Positions 9,294 to 16,759 of a DNA stretch of 64,000 nt are shown here, piece after piece. The position numbers were made by a program, and so were the translations under genes. The stretch's first letter is position 1; every line of letters begins with the position of its first letter. A model generated the notes under the pieces. That model was not told where the DNA came from and searched no databases. It worked only from the letters and a program-made list of their open reading frames with translations. The stretch is from assembly GCF_042675645.1 (NCBI RefSeq), contig NZ_JBHTJH010000004.1, forward strand, positions 186,001-250,000, written 5' to 3'. The stretch comes from Sungkyunkwania multivorans. GTDB taxonomy: Bacteria; Bacteroidota; Bacteroidia; Flavobacteriales; Flavobacteriaceae.

Positions 9294-10309
9294 GAGTTGT
9301 TTAGGGCTTCTTTATACTGTGGAAGAAGGTTCACAAAGTATTCTATGGTACGCTGCATATTACGATCACTTTTTCCGCCTGCAGCATTGTCGTGACCTCC
9401 TCCTTCAAAATATTTTCTTGCAAATTGGTTCACAGAAAAATCACCTTTAGAACGCAAAGAGATCTTTATGATATTTTCTTGTCTATTTTCTATAAAGATC
9501 ACTGCAAAATTAATTCCTTTCAAAGATAAGCCGTAATTCACAAAACCTTCGGTATCTCCTTTCTTAAAATTATGTTGATCCAATTCTTTTTGGGACAATG
9601 TGATATATGCGGTACTGAACTCATCTAAGGTAACCAGATTGCGTAAGGCGCAACCGAGTAATTGTAATTTACTTAGGGAGTTAGTATCGTATATCATTTG
9701 ATGGACCGATGCATTATTTGCACCTTTATCTATAAGGTCGGCAACGACACGATGTGTGGTACTGGTCGTAGATGGAAATCTAAAAGATCCAGTATCTGTC
9801 ATGATTCCCGTATAAAGACAATTGGCGATATCAGCATCGATGGCGTCGACCTCTCCTAACCATGAGAAAAAATTATAGACCATTTCGCAGGTAGAGCCTA
9901 TGGATGTATCGCTGTACATATAATCGGCATAGTCCTCGGGTTGCTGGTGATGATCGATCATGATAAACGTAGCCTCACTATCCTGCACAACCGCTTGTAA
10001 TTCTCCTATTCTACCTAGATCATTGAAATCGAGTGTGAAGATAATGGATGCCTCCTTTACTTTTTGGTCAGCGATGTCCTTGTGTTGGTCATATTTCAAA
10101 ATGGCTTCTTCTGCAGCCATCCACTTAAGAAAATGCGGATAGTCATTAGGAGCAATGACCACTGGTAGATGGCCTTTCTTTTTTAAAAATAAGAACAATG
10201 CGGAGGTGGATCCAATAGCATCACCGTCTGGATTCTTGTGTGGAATGATAACGATGTGCTTGGGAGTAGAAAGTAACGCTTTGATTTGGGCGATGTCCTT
10301 AGCATTCAT
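9290..10309 (-). CDS. nrnA: DHH/DHHA1 phosphoesterase, NrnA-type oligoribonuclease/pAp phosphatase
   Basis: The 339-aa protein has the DHH-family metal motifs HKNPDGDAIGSTSAL (about 20-35), FTLDFNDLGRIGEL (about 90-105) and MIDHHQQPEDY (about 115-125), followed by a DHHA1 domain ending in FEGGGHDNAAGG (about 307-318). NrnA enzymes degrade short oligoribonucleotides and dephosphorylate pAp. It is the first gene of the nrnA-gldI-PPIase operon. The function is inferred from family membership. Confidence 0.9.
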   Translation of the reverse strand: MNAKDIAQIKALLSTPKHIVIIPHKNPDGDAIGSTSALFLFLKKKGHLPVVIAPNDYPHFLKWMAAEEAILKYDQHKDIADQKVKEASIIFTLDFNDLGRIGELQAVVQDSEATFIMIDHHQQPEDYADYMYSDTSIGSTCEMVYNFFSWLGEVDAIDADIANCLYTGIMTDTGSFRFPSTTSTTHRVVADLIDKGANNASVHQMIYDTNSLSKLQLLGCALRNLVTLDEFSTAYITLSQKELDQHNFKKGDTEGFVNYGLSLKGINFAVIFIENRQENIIKISLRSKGDFSVNQFARKYFEGGGHDNAAGGKSDRNMQRTIEYFVNLLPQYKEALNNS

Positions 10310-10358
10310 AAGGGGCTAATATACGATTAAATCGCATAGACATATACATACATTTCAC

Positions 10359-10366
10359 TAATTTTG
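10359..10366 (+). promoter_or_regulatory. Putative -7 promoter element for the PhoD-like gene
   Basis: TAATTTTG matches TANNTTTG and lies 25 bases before the ATG at 10392. A -33 TTG is not evident at 17-23 bases upstream. Confidence 0.4.
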
Positions 10367-10391
10367 GAATAACTATATTCGAATCGGAAAT

Positions 10392-11417
10392 ATGAAAAAA
10401 GCTTGCAAAATTCTATGTTTTCTAATTTGTGGTTCACTCCATTTCGGGACCTTTGCTCAAGATGTGATGTTCGATTTTGTCATTGCTTTTGGCTCTTGTA
10501 ATGACGAGAATCGGGAAAATGTATTATGGACACCGATATTGAAGCAACAGCCAAACCTTTGGATCTGGGGTGGCGATAATATATACTCGACCACCGATAA
10601 TCTGAAGAAGAAAAGAATGGATTACCTCCAACAGTCAGAGAATGGTCATTATGTCAAAGTAAGATCCGCCATGTCCATCATGGGAACGTGGGATGACCGC
10701 GATTACGGAAAAAAAGATGGTGGAGGGGATTATGGTATGAAGCAAGACAGTCAGCAGTTGTTTCTAGATTTTCTAGGGTTAGCACCGACACATCCGTTGC
10801 GTCAGCGCGAAGGGGTCTACACTTCAAAAGTGTTTGAGACCTCTGGGGGAAGTGTTAAGATCATTATTCTAGACACCCGTTATTTTAGGACTGACCTCAA
10901 CAAAAGTGATGATGAAGATAAACGCTACGAACCCAATACTTATGGTGAAGGCTCAATTCTTGGGGAAGCACAATGGCAATGGTTGCAAACAGTATTAAGC
11001 AATTCTGAGGCGGATTTTAATGTGATCGTAAGTAGCATTCAAGTATTGTCTGGAGAGCATGGTAATGAGACATGGGCCAATTTTCCACATGAGCAAGAAA
11101 GATTGTTCAATTTGATACGAACATCTAAGGCCAAAAGAATATTCATCCTTTCCGGAGACCGTCATTTCTCCGAATTCAGCAAGAAGCAACTGGAAGGGAT
11201 GGCCTATCCCTTGATCGATTTTACCTCTAGTGGATTGACCCATACGCTGCGAAACTTTAAAGGGGAACCCAATCGATATAGGATTGGCGAGCTTATATCT
11301 GAAGTGAGTTTCGGTTTGTTGAAATTTGATTTTGAATCGAAGACCGTGATGATGGAAATGCGTGGGAAACACAATGCACTGCTACAAGACTACCCGTGCG
11401 AGTTCCCCCAAAATTAA
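10392..11417 (+). CDS. Secreted PhoD-like metallophosphoesterase
   Basis: A 341-aa protein with a signal peptide (residues 1-22, ending GTFA). Motifs match the PhoD alkaline phosphatase/phosphodiesterase family: AFGSCNDENR (about 32), WIWGGDNIYSTT (about 55), MGTWDDRDYGKKDGGG (about 96-111), LDTRYFRTD (about 158) and LSGDRHFSEFSK (about 254). These supply the Fe/Ca-binding Asp, Asn and His residues. It is shorter than Bacillus PhoD because the N-terminal accessory domain is missing. It likely acts outside the inner membrane on phosphoesters. No Pho-box-like repeat was recognised upstream. Confidence 0.85.
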   Translation: MKKACKILCFLICGSLHFGTFAQDVMFDFVIAFGSCNDENRENVLWTPILKQQPNLWIWGGDNIYSTTDNLKKKRMDYLQQSENGHYVKVRSAMSIMGTWDDRDYGKKDGGGDYGMKQDSQQLFLDFLGLAPTHPLRQREGVYTSKVFETSGGSVKIIILDTRYFRTDLNKSDDEDKRYEPNTYGEGSILGEAQWQWLQTVLSNSEADFNVIVSSIQVLSGEHGNETWANFPHEQERLFNLIRTSKAKRIFILSGDRHFSEFSKKQLEGMAYPLIDFTSSGLTHTLRNFKGEPNRYRIGELISEVSFGLLKFDFESKTVMMEMRGKHNALLQDYPCEFPQN

Positions 11418-11430
11418 CACTAATTTAAAG

Positions 11431-11460
11431 TTGTCATTCGTATATAAAAATGTACTTTTG
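11431..11460 (+). promoter_or_regulatory. Bacteroidota-type promoter of ndk
   Basis: TTG (11431-11433) and TACTTTTG (11453-11460) are separated by 19 bases, an exact match to TTG-N17-23-TANNTTTG. The ndk ATG follows 25 bases later, at 11485. This is the best promoter in the window. Confidence 0.8.
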
Positions 11461-11484
11461 CACAAAATTTTGAGATACTATTAC

Positions 11485-11904
11485 ATGGCAACAAACAGAA
11501 CATTTACCATGATCAAACCCGATGCTGTAGAGAATGGACACATCGGAGCGATTTTAGAAAAAATTACCGCTGCTGGTTTTAAGATCGTAGCGATGAAATA
11601 CACACAGTTGAGTAAGCGTGATGCCGAGGCATTCTACGCGATCCATAGCGAGCGTCCATTCTTTGGAGAATTGGTAGCGTTTATGACTCGCGGACCTATC
11701 GTAGCAGCGATATTGGAAAAGGACAACGCCGTAGAAGATTTTCGTACGTTGATCGGCGCCACCAATCCAGAGGAAGCGGCAGAAGGGACCATTCGCAAGT
11801 TATATGCGACCTCTATCGGAGAAAATGCAGTGCACGGATCGGATAGCGATGAGAATGCTGCGATTGAGGGAGCATTTCACTTTTCGGGTAGAGAGATCTT
11901 CTAA
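11485..11904 (+). CDS. ndk: Nucleoside diphosphate kinase
   Basis: The start is the ATG at 11485 (MATNRTFTMIKPDAV), not the upstream in-frame codon at 11362, which would overlap the previous gene and the promoter. The 139-aa protein has the family start TFTMIKPDAVENGHIG, the nucleotide-binding region TRGPIVAAILEKDNAV, and the active-site ENAVHGSDS in which His is phosphorylated during gamma-phosphate transfer from ATP to NDPs. The length is typical of bacterial Ndk. It is monocistronic, with its own promoter and terminator. Confidence 0.97.
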   Translation: MATNRTFTMIKPDAVENGHIGAILEKITAAGFKIVAMKYTQLSKRDAEAFYAIHSERPFFGELVAFMTRGPIVAAILEKDNAVEDFRTLIGATNPEEAAEGTIRKLYATSIGENAVHGSDSDENAAIEGAFHFSGREIF

Positions 11905-11926
11905 GATTTATAGACATTGATTTTGC

Positions 11927-11961
11927 AAAAAAAGTGCCTCCAATTAGGAGGCGCTTTTTTT
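11927..11961. terminator. Rho-independent terminator after ndk
   Basis: A 15-bp stem (11927-11941 with 11947-11961, one G-T wobble; core GCCTCC/GGAGGC; loop AATTA) with A-run and T-run flanks. It serves ndk and the convergent barrel gene ending at 11977. Confidence 0.9.
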
Positions 11962-11976
11962 TGTAAAGGACTGCGG

Positions 11977-12540
11977 CTAGAATCGATACCCAATTCTCAA
12001 ATGGACATTAAGCGCCCCTTCGCTTATACCATTTGAAACACCAGCATTCTTTACGAAGATTCGGCGATAGCCAAAGCCGATGCCGGTTTCATAGACAAAA
12101 TGCTTGCCGATAGTTCTTCTCATACCCCAAGTAGGAATGATGGAGATCTGATCCTCGACGTTGAAATTGTCAGTGTTGGAGATCAAGAACCAATCTGGAA
12201 GATAACTTGTTTTCAAGGACAGGAAGTTGCCGCTATTGCCCGAGATGTTCTTTGATTTAGAGAGTCGCTTGTCCAGGTTATAATACCATCTTGGCTCTAA
12301 AGTAATTACAGGGGCCATCACAAAGGAGGTGTCGTCAAAATTAGAGCCTCCAAAGATGCCGGTATCCAGGCCAATTTCAGTTCGCAACGAGAATTGATCG
12401 GCTAATTTCGTCTCGTTGTGAGCCCAAACTCCTAAGAGTCCAGTTTGGATTCCGAAAACAGATTTTTCGACACTTGCATCTTGAGCGGTTAAGGATAGGG
12501 AAAGGGCAAACATTGAAAGGGTACACAGAACTCTTTTCAT
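11977..12540 (-). CDS. Outer-membrane beta-barrel protein, unknown function
   Basis: This 187-aa protein has a signal peptide (residues 1-19, ending SLTAQ) and alternating amphipathic strands closing with the aromatic NVHLRIGYRF, typical of a small outer-membrane beta-barrel. I do not recognise a specific family. It is a single gene between a terminator and a 113-base gap (12541-12653) in which I see no further gene. Confidence 0.65.
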   Translation of the reverse strand: MKRVLCTLSMFALSLSLTAQDASVEKSVFGIQTGLLGVWAHNETKLADQFSLRTEIGLDTGIFGGSNFDDTSFVMAPVITLEPRWYYNLDKRLSKSKNISGNSGNFLSLKTSYLPDWFLISNTDNFNVEDQISIIPTWGMRRTIGKHFVYETGIGFGYRRIFVKNAGVSNGISEGALNVHLRIGYRF

Positions 12541-12653
12541 AATAATTGGTTTTAATGTTATGGTTGCGATTTTGTCATCAACAACTATGCCATAAGAACG
12601 TTTCTACTGATGAAACTTGTGGTAAACCAATTTATTTCTTTGAAAGGTGATTC

Positions 12654-13130
12654 TTACTGTTCAATTGTATCCAATATCTTATTGAAATCGTACTGCAAAT
12701 CCTCGTGTAAGGATATGATGGTTTTTTTTACGCTATGAAGTTGCCGGTCAAAGATATTTTGAAGTACCCTATTCCTATTGATCGGGGGATACATCGATTT
12801 TAGTTTTTGGCAAAAGTAGAGGAGGAGAGCGACCTCGGTCTCCTTGTTTTGAGAATAGCGAATGTATCGCTTGACGGTGCGCAATATTTTACGAACACTT
12901 TTTTTGATGTAGTAATAGGTTGCCGTGTTTATCTGTTCAAATTGGGCGTCCATCTCGTTCTTCACCGTTTCAATATAGCCTTCTTCACTTTCAGATTCGA
13001 AGAGCAGATAGGTAAGCAATTCTTTGTTTTCCTTTTTGAATTTGGACAATCGCAAGCAGAGTTCCATCAGTTCTTCGGGAGAGCGATGCTTCAATTCGTC
13101 TTTGAGCTGTTTCACGGAGGCTGCCTTCAT
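12654..13130 (-). CDS. Hypothetical helical protein, end of recF operon
   Basis: A 158-aa, highly charged, mostly helical protein without signal peptide or membrane segment. It opens with KQLKDELKHRSPEELMELCLRLSKFKKENKELL and continues with helical repeats rich in Lys, Tyr and Gln. I do not recognise a named family. It starts 4 bp after the DUF721 gene stop, so it is the last gene of recF-lipoprotein-DUF721-this. The position suggests only co-expression, not a DNA-repair role. Confidence 0.7.
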   Translation of the reverse strand: MKAASVKQLKDELKHRSPEELMELCLRLSKFKKENKELLTYLLFESESEEGYIETVKNEMDAQFEQINTATYYYIKKSVRKILRTVKRYIRYSQNKETEVALLLYFCQKLKSMYPPINRNRVLQNIFDRQLHSVKKTIISLHEDLQYDFNKILDTIEQ

Positions 13131-13134
13131 GCGA

Positions 13135-13431
13135 TCACCTAAGTATCAACTCTTTTACCAGTTCTTTGCCAAGCTCCTCATTCATCATGTCGATGATCTT
13201 ATGTTTGCCATAACTAAGCTCTTCGCGTAGCACTGACGAACTCAACCTAACGAGCAAGGTAGTGTCTTTGAGAATGATATCGGAAGTGTAGTTGTTGACG
13301 CCCGTCCCCATCAATTTTACCCAAGCATCGCGAACCTCTATCTTGTCCAGTCCTTTTTCAAGATGGTGCTCTTGTACAAATTGCTTTAGTACCTCTCCAA
13401 GCGATTGATTTTGAGTGTGTCTTTTGGCCAT
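13135..13431 (-). CDS. DUF721 (DciA-like) protein
   Basis: A 98-aa protein with the DUF721 pattern: SLGEVLKQFVQEHHLEKGLDKIEVRDAWVKLMGTGVNNYT, then LLVRLSSSVLREELSYGKHKIIDMMNEELG. DUF721 includes DciA, which helps load the replicative helicase in many bacteria, and such genes often neighbour recF or other replication genes. Here it is two genes downstream of recF, overlapping the lipoprotein stop by 1 bp. The DciA role is plausible but inferred. Confidence 0.8.
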   Translation of the reverse strand: MAKRHTQNQSLGEVLKQFVQEHHLEKGLDKIEVRDAWVKLMGTGVNNYTSDIILKDTTLLVRLSSSVLREELSYGKHKIIDMMNEELGKELVKELILR

Positions 13432-13853
13432 TATCGATCGATCTTTGTTGGTTGATGGCGTTTGTAGGTGTAAATATTTCTATCTTCATTAATGATGGAA
13501 AGACTTTCGGCATCAGCATCCAAAACGGTTTCCTTCCAGCTGTCATATTCATTGGTGTAATATAGGTGAAGGCTATCATTCTCGATCTTTGCAACAACCC
13601 TCGCAAGGTCGTTTGAAGTTTCAAAGGTCCCGTCCAATTTTGGCCGTACCTTTTTCCTGAAGCCATTGCTATTCTTGTTCAATTCAAAATAGTCGATATT
13701 TTGACTATAGGTATATTCTTTGACTTGCCCATTTGCCAGTTCCACTTGTTCGATCTCCCAATACCCATTTACATGGGGTAATGTGCTATTGGGGTCTGAA
13801 GCACAGCCCAAAAATAGCGACAAGCATAGAAATAAGTAGAAAGTAATTCTCAT
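13431..13853 (-). CDS. Small lipoprotein, lipocalin-like
   Basis: This 140-aa protein has a lipoprotein signal (MRITFYLFLCLSLFLGC, lipid Cys 17). The mature part opens with GYWEIEQVELANGQVKEYTY and has short beta strands resembling the lipocalin-like domains of Bacteroidota lipoproteins. The function is unknown. It overlaps recF by 4 bp and DUF721 by 1 bp, so translation is coupled across all three. Confidence 0.75.
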   Translation of the reverse strand: MRITFYLFLCLSLFLGCASDPNSTLPHVNGYWEIEQVELANGQVKEYTYSQNIDYFELNKNSNGFRKKVRPKLDGTFETSNDLARVVAKIENDSLHLYYTNEYDSWKETVLDADAESLSIINEDRNIYTYKRHQPTKIDR

Positions 13854-14929
13854 AACTTGAATATCTGATAGGATTGGTGCGTGGCTTTCACCACCGCTTC
13901 TGTGCGATCTGCATGTGTGTCGCTTATAAAGATCTGCCCAAAGTTCTCATCGTTCACCAGGGCAATGATCTGCGCTACACGGTGCTCGTCCAGTTTGTCA
14001 AAGATATCGTCGAGCAAAAGGATCGGATTTACACCAGCCTGTTCTTTTATAAAGTCGAACTGCGCCATTTTCAAAGCGATCAAAAAAGACTTTTGTTGCC
14101 CTTGACTGCCAAATTTCTTTACCGAATGACCCTCGATCTCAAAGTTGAGGTCATCCTTATGGACACCCACACTGGTATATTGCAATGCTTTGTCCTTGTT
14201 CAGGGATTCTTCAAAAAGCTCATCGAGACCTTTCTCGAAAAGCTGGCTACTATAAATGAGGCCTACTGCCTCTTTACTATCAGAAATGCTCGCGTATCGT
14301 TCTTTAAAGATAGGGACAAATTCGGTCAAAAAAGATTTTCTGGTGTTAAAGATGTTGGCGCCTAGCTCGGACATTTGTTGGTTGTATATCAAAAGTGTGT
14401 CACGGTCAAAGGTATTATTCAGGGCAAAATACTTCAACAAGGAATTTCGTTGTGTTAAGACCCTGTTGTAACGGATCAGTTGTGCAAGATACTCCTTGTT
14501 CGATTGAGAGATAACGCTGTCTATGAACTTGCGCCTCGTCTCGCTACCCTCGATGATCAGGTCCCTATCCGCCGGAGAGATGATCACCAAGGGAATGAAC
14601 CCGATATGTTCTGAAAATTTATCATAGGCTTTTCCGTTGCGTTTGATAACCTTTTTTTGACCTCTCTTCAAACTACAAATAACCCTTTCAGCGCGACCTT
14701 GTTTTTCGTATGCTCCATCCAAAACAAAAAAGGACTCCCCATGTCTAATATTCTGTGTTGCAACAGGATTGAAGTAGCTTTTCCCAAAAGAGAGATGATA
14801 GATGGCGTCCAAGACATTGGTTTTGCCAACCCCATTGGCCCCTACAAAACAATTGATCTTCTCATCGAACTCGAAAGAGACCGAATCAAAATTCTTATAG
14901 TTGACCAAGGAAATTTTCTTTAAAAACAT
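13850..14929 (-). CDS. recF: DNA replication and repair protein RecF
   Basis: The 359-aa protein has the RecF/SMC-like ATPase layout: Walker A GANGVGKT (about 30-37) after FLKKISLVNYKNFDSVSFEF, a signature region VKKFGSQGQQKSF (about 272), and Walker B ILLLDDIFDKLDEHR (about 303-317). RecF loads RecA at single-strand gaps together with RecO and RecR. The length is standard. It heads a tight four-gene operon with DUF721, and diverges from the TPR gene. Confidence 0.95.
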   Translation of the reverse strand: MFLKKISLVNYKNFDSVSFEFDEKINCFVGANGVGKTNVLDAIYHLSFGKSYFNPVATQNIRHGESFFVLDGAYEKQGRAERVICSLKRGQKKVIKRNGKAYDKFSEHIGFIPLVIISPADRDLIIEGSETRRKFIDSVISQSNKEYLAQLIRYNRVLTQRNSLLKYFALNNTFDRDTLLIYNQQMSELGANIFNTRKSFLTEFVPIFKERYASISDSKEAVGLIYSSQLFEKGLDELFEESLNKDKALQYTSVGVHKDDLNFEIEGHSVKKFGSQGQQKSFLIALKMAQFDFIKEQAGVNPILLLDDIFDKLDEHRVAQIIALVNDENFGQIFISDTHADRTEAVVKATHQSYQIFKL

Positions 14930-15010
14930 GCGTGTTTTATGACCTAAAAAGAATTCGCAAAATATTGAAAAATATCAAATAAATTCCCTTTCACATTAAC
15001 ATAAAAATTA

Positions 15011-15018
15011 TATTTTTG
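15011..15018 (+). promoter_or_regulatory. Putative -7 element for the TPR-ribH unit
   Basis: TATTTTTG matches TANNTTTG and lies 19 bases before the ATG at 15038. Its -33 partner is only a weak TTTC near 14989. Confidence 0.55.
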
Positions 15019-15037
15019 CGCCACTAACATAGAATTT

Positions 15038-15799
15038 ATGGCTACTTATAAGAAAAGAGGGTATAAACCAAAGAATAAGAAAGAAGAGGCGCAGCTAGAG
15101 GAGATGGAGAGTACGACCGCAGAGGTTTTCAGTACTTTGGACGAAAGTGCTTCGAAGACTGAAGAATGGGTTGCCAAAAACCAAAATTATATCTTAGGCT
15201 TTATCAGCCTGGTTGCATTGGCGGTGTTGGGATATTTGGGCTATGACCAGTTTGTGCAAAAGCCAAAGGAGCTCGAGGCTACCAATGAGATGTACCAAGC
15301 GCAGAAATATTTTGAGCAAGCGCTCGCTGGTGCAAATAAGGATTCACTGTTTACCTTGTCTTTAGAAGGTGCAGAGGGCAAGTATGGTTTTTTAGAGATC
15401 ATCGAGAAATATGCTGGTACTGATGCTGCCAACGTTGCCAACTATTCGGCTGGCATTGCATATTTAAACATGAATGATTACGAGAAGGCTGTTGAGTATT
15501 TGAGCGAGTTCGAAAGTGATGATGCGATCCTCGGGGCATTGGCAAAAGGTGGAATTGGAGATGCATTTTCTCAGTTAGGTCAAAATGCGGAGGCATTGGA
15601 CTATTACGAGCGTGCAGCTTCTCATGACCAGAACGACCTTATCACACCGCGTTATTTGTTCAAGGCGGGTGTTGTTGCCATGGAGTTAGGCAACAAAGAT
15701 AAAGCCCTTGCACTATTCAACAAGATAAAAGATGAGTACCCCAATTCTGAAGAGGGGAGAACTATAGATATCTTTATAGGAAAGGTCGAAAATCTATAG
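15038..15799 (+). CDS. Membrane-anchored tetratricopeptide repeat protein
   Basis: A 253-aa protein: a basic N-terminus, an acidic helix (about 15-40), one membrane segment (about 51-70, YILGFISLVALAVLGYLGY), then at least three TPR-like helix pairs (ANYSAGIAYLNMNDYEKAVEYL, AKGGIGDAFSQLGQNAEALDYYERA and LFKAGVVAMELGNKDKALALFNKI). The architecture recalls YfgM-like ancillary factors of the Sec translocon, with the TPR domain in the periplasm. That role is inferred. It is followed 3 bp later by ribH. Confidence 0.85.
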   Translation: MATYKKRGYKPKNKKEEAQLEEMESTTAEVFSTLDESASKTEEWVAKNQNYILGFISLVALAVLGYLGYDQFVQKPKELEATNEMYQAQKYFEQALAGANKDSLFTLSLEGAEGKYGFLEIIEKYAGTDAANVANYSAGIAYLNMNDYEKAVEYLSEFESDDAILGALAKGGIGDAFSQLGQNAEALDYYERAASHDQNDLITPRYLFKAGVVAMELGNKDKALALFNKIKDEYPNSEEGRTIDIFIGKVENL

Positions 15800-15801
15800 G
15801 A

Positions 15802-16314
15802 ATGGCCACATCAAATAAGAATTTATCGGAGTACGATAAAGCGACGATCCCAAACGCGAAGGACTTTCGGTTTGGGATCGTTGTTTCAGAATGGAATGAA
15901 ACGATCACCGAAGGACTTTTCAAAGGAGCCGAAGAAGCGCTCTTGGAGAATGGTACCCTAGCTGAAAACATCATCCGATGGGACGTTCCAGGAAGCTTCG
16001 AACTCACTTACGGCTGTAAGCGCATGATCCAAACGCAAAAAGTTGATGCGATCATTGCCATCGGTAGTGTGATCCAAGGAGAGACCAAACATTTCGATTT
16101 TGTATGCGGTGCAACTGCGCAAGGCATCAAGGACCTGAATGTACTTCATAATGTGCCTGTGATCTTTTGTGTGCTTACCGATAACAACATGCAACAAGCC
16201 ATCGATCGATCCGGCGGAAAACATGGTAATAAAGGTACCGAAGCTGCGATCGCGGCCATTAAGATGGCGGCCCTCAAAGGGAAAGATAAAGGGGGTGATA
16301 TTGGATATCATTGA
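15802..16314 (+). CDS. ribH: 6,7-dimethyl-8-ribityllumazine synthase
   Basis: This 170-aa enzyme makes the penultimate riboflavin precursor from 5-amino-6-ribitylaminouracil and dihydroxybutanone phosphate. Family motifs are FGIVVSEWNETITEGLFKGA (substrate loop), VPGSFELTYGCKRM, IGSVIQGETKHFDFVC with the catalytic His, and PVIFCVLTDNNMQQAIDRSGG. It is somewhat extended at both ends compared with a minimal subunit. It lies 3 bp downstream of the TPR gene, with no other riboflavin genes and no FMN-riboswitch-like element seen. Confidence 0.96.
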   Translation: MATSNKNLSEYDKATIPNAKDFRFGIVVSEWNETITEGLFKGAEEALLENGTLAENIIRWDVPGSFELTYGCKRMIQTQKVDAIIAIGSVIQGETKHFDFVCGATAQGIKDLNVLHNVPVIFCVLTDNNMQQAIDRSGGKHGNKGTEAAIAAIKMAALKGKDKGGDIGYH

Positions 16315-16420
16315 ATATTCTTGAAAAGCACCTTCACCCTTCTATAATTCTTGAAGAATTTTAAATAGATCTTACAAATTAAGTTGTCTCCTCACTGTTA
16401 ACAATTTTTATGAGGCTGGC

Positions 16421-16452
16421 TTCGGCATTGTTTTTGTTTTTGAGTAACTTTG
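16421..16452 (+). promoter_or_regulatory. Putative promoter for the small membrane protein-mutL unit
   Basis: TAACTTTG (16445-16452) matches TANNTTTG, 14 bases before the ATG at 16466. A TTC at 16421 gives a 21-base spacer as a near-consensus -33. It separates this transcription unit from ribH. Confidence 0.55.
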
Positions 16453-16465
16453 AAACACAATAACT

Positions 16466-16759
16466 ATGGGAGCACTATTTAAATCAAGAAAGAACAAAAG
16501 GTTCAATTATCAACCACGCTATTACGAGCACGACGGTGAAGGAAGCCCATTTTCAATCGACTCTAGATTTGCCAAATATCGAAAGACACTGGATAACGGT
16601 GGAGGACTTAAGGAAAAATTTAGTCGTGCCTATTCCGAAATGAAAGAACCGGCAGATCGCAATGTGACCAGAAGATTGGTGATCATTATAGCCATTTTAT
16701 TGTTCCTCTTCCTATGGTTCATTGATTTCGATTTATCTATTTTCAGCTTAACTATCTAA
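16466..16759 (+). CDS. Small single-span membrane protein upstream of mutL
   Basis: A 97-aa protein with a basic, Tyr-rich N-terminal part (FKSRKNKRFNYQPRYYEHDGE) and one C-terminal membrane segment (about 72-88, VIIIAILLFLFLWFI). Homologues in flavobacteria often carry the name riboflavin synthase subunit beta, which I believe came from the neighbouring ribH; nothing here resembles a lumazine or riboflavin synthase. The stop overlaps the mutL start by one base. The function is unknown. Confidence 0.8.
   Translation: MGALFKSRKNKRFNYQPRYYEHDGEGSPFSIDSRFAKYRKTLDNGGGLKEKFSRAYSEMKEPADRNVTRRLVIIIAILLFLFLWFIDFDLSIFSLTI

Noticed and set aside
11362..11484. N-terminal extension of ndk
   Set aside because: It would overlap the previous gene and the clear ndk promoter; the family starts at MATNRTFTMIKPDAV.
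16343..16362. Palindrome AATTCTTGAAGAATT after ribH as a terminator
   Set aside because: It is perfect but AT-rich with a short T-run, so it is too weak to call; a promoter follows at 16421 in any case.
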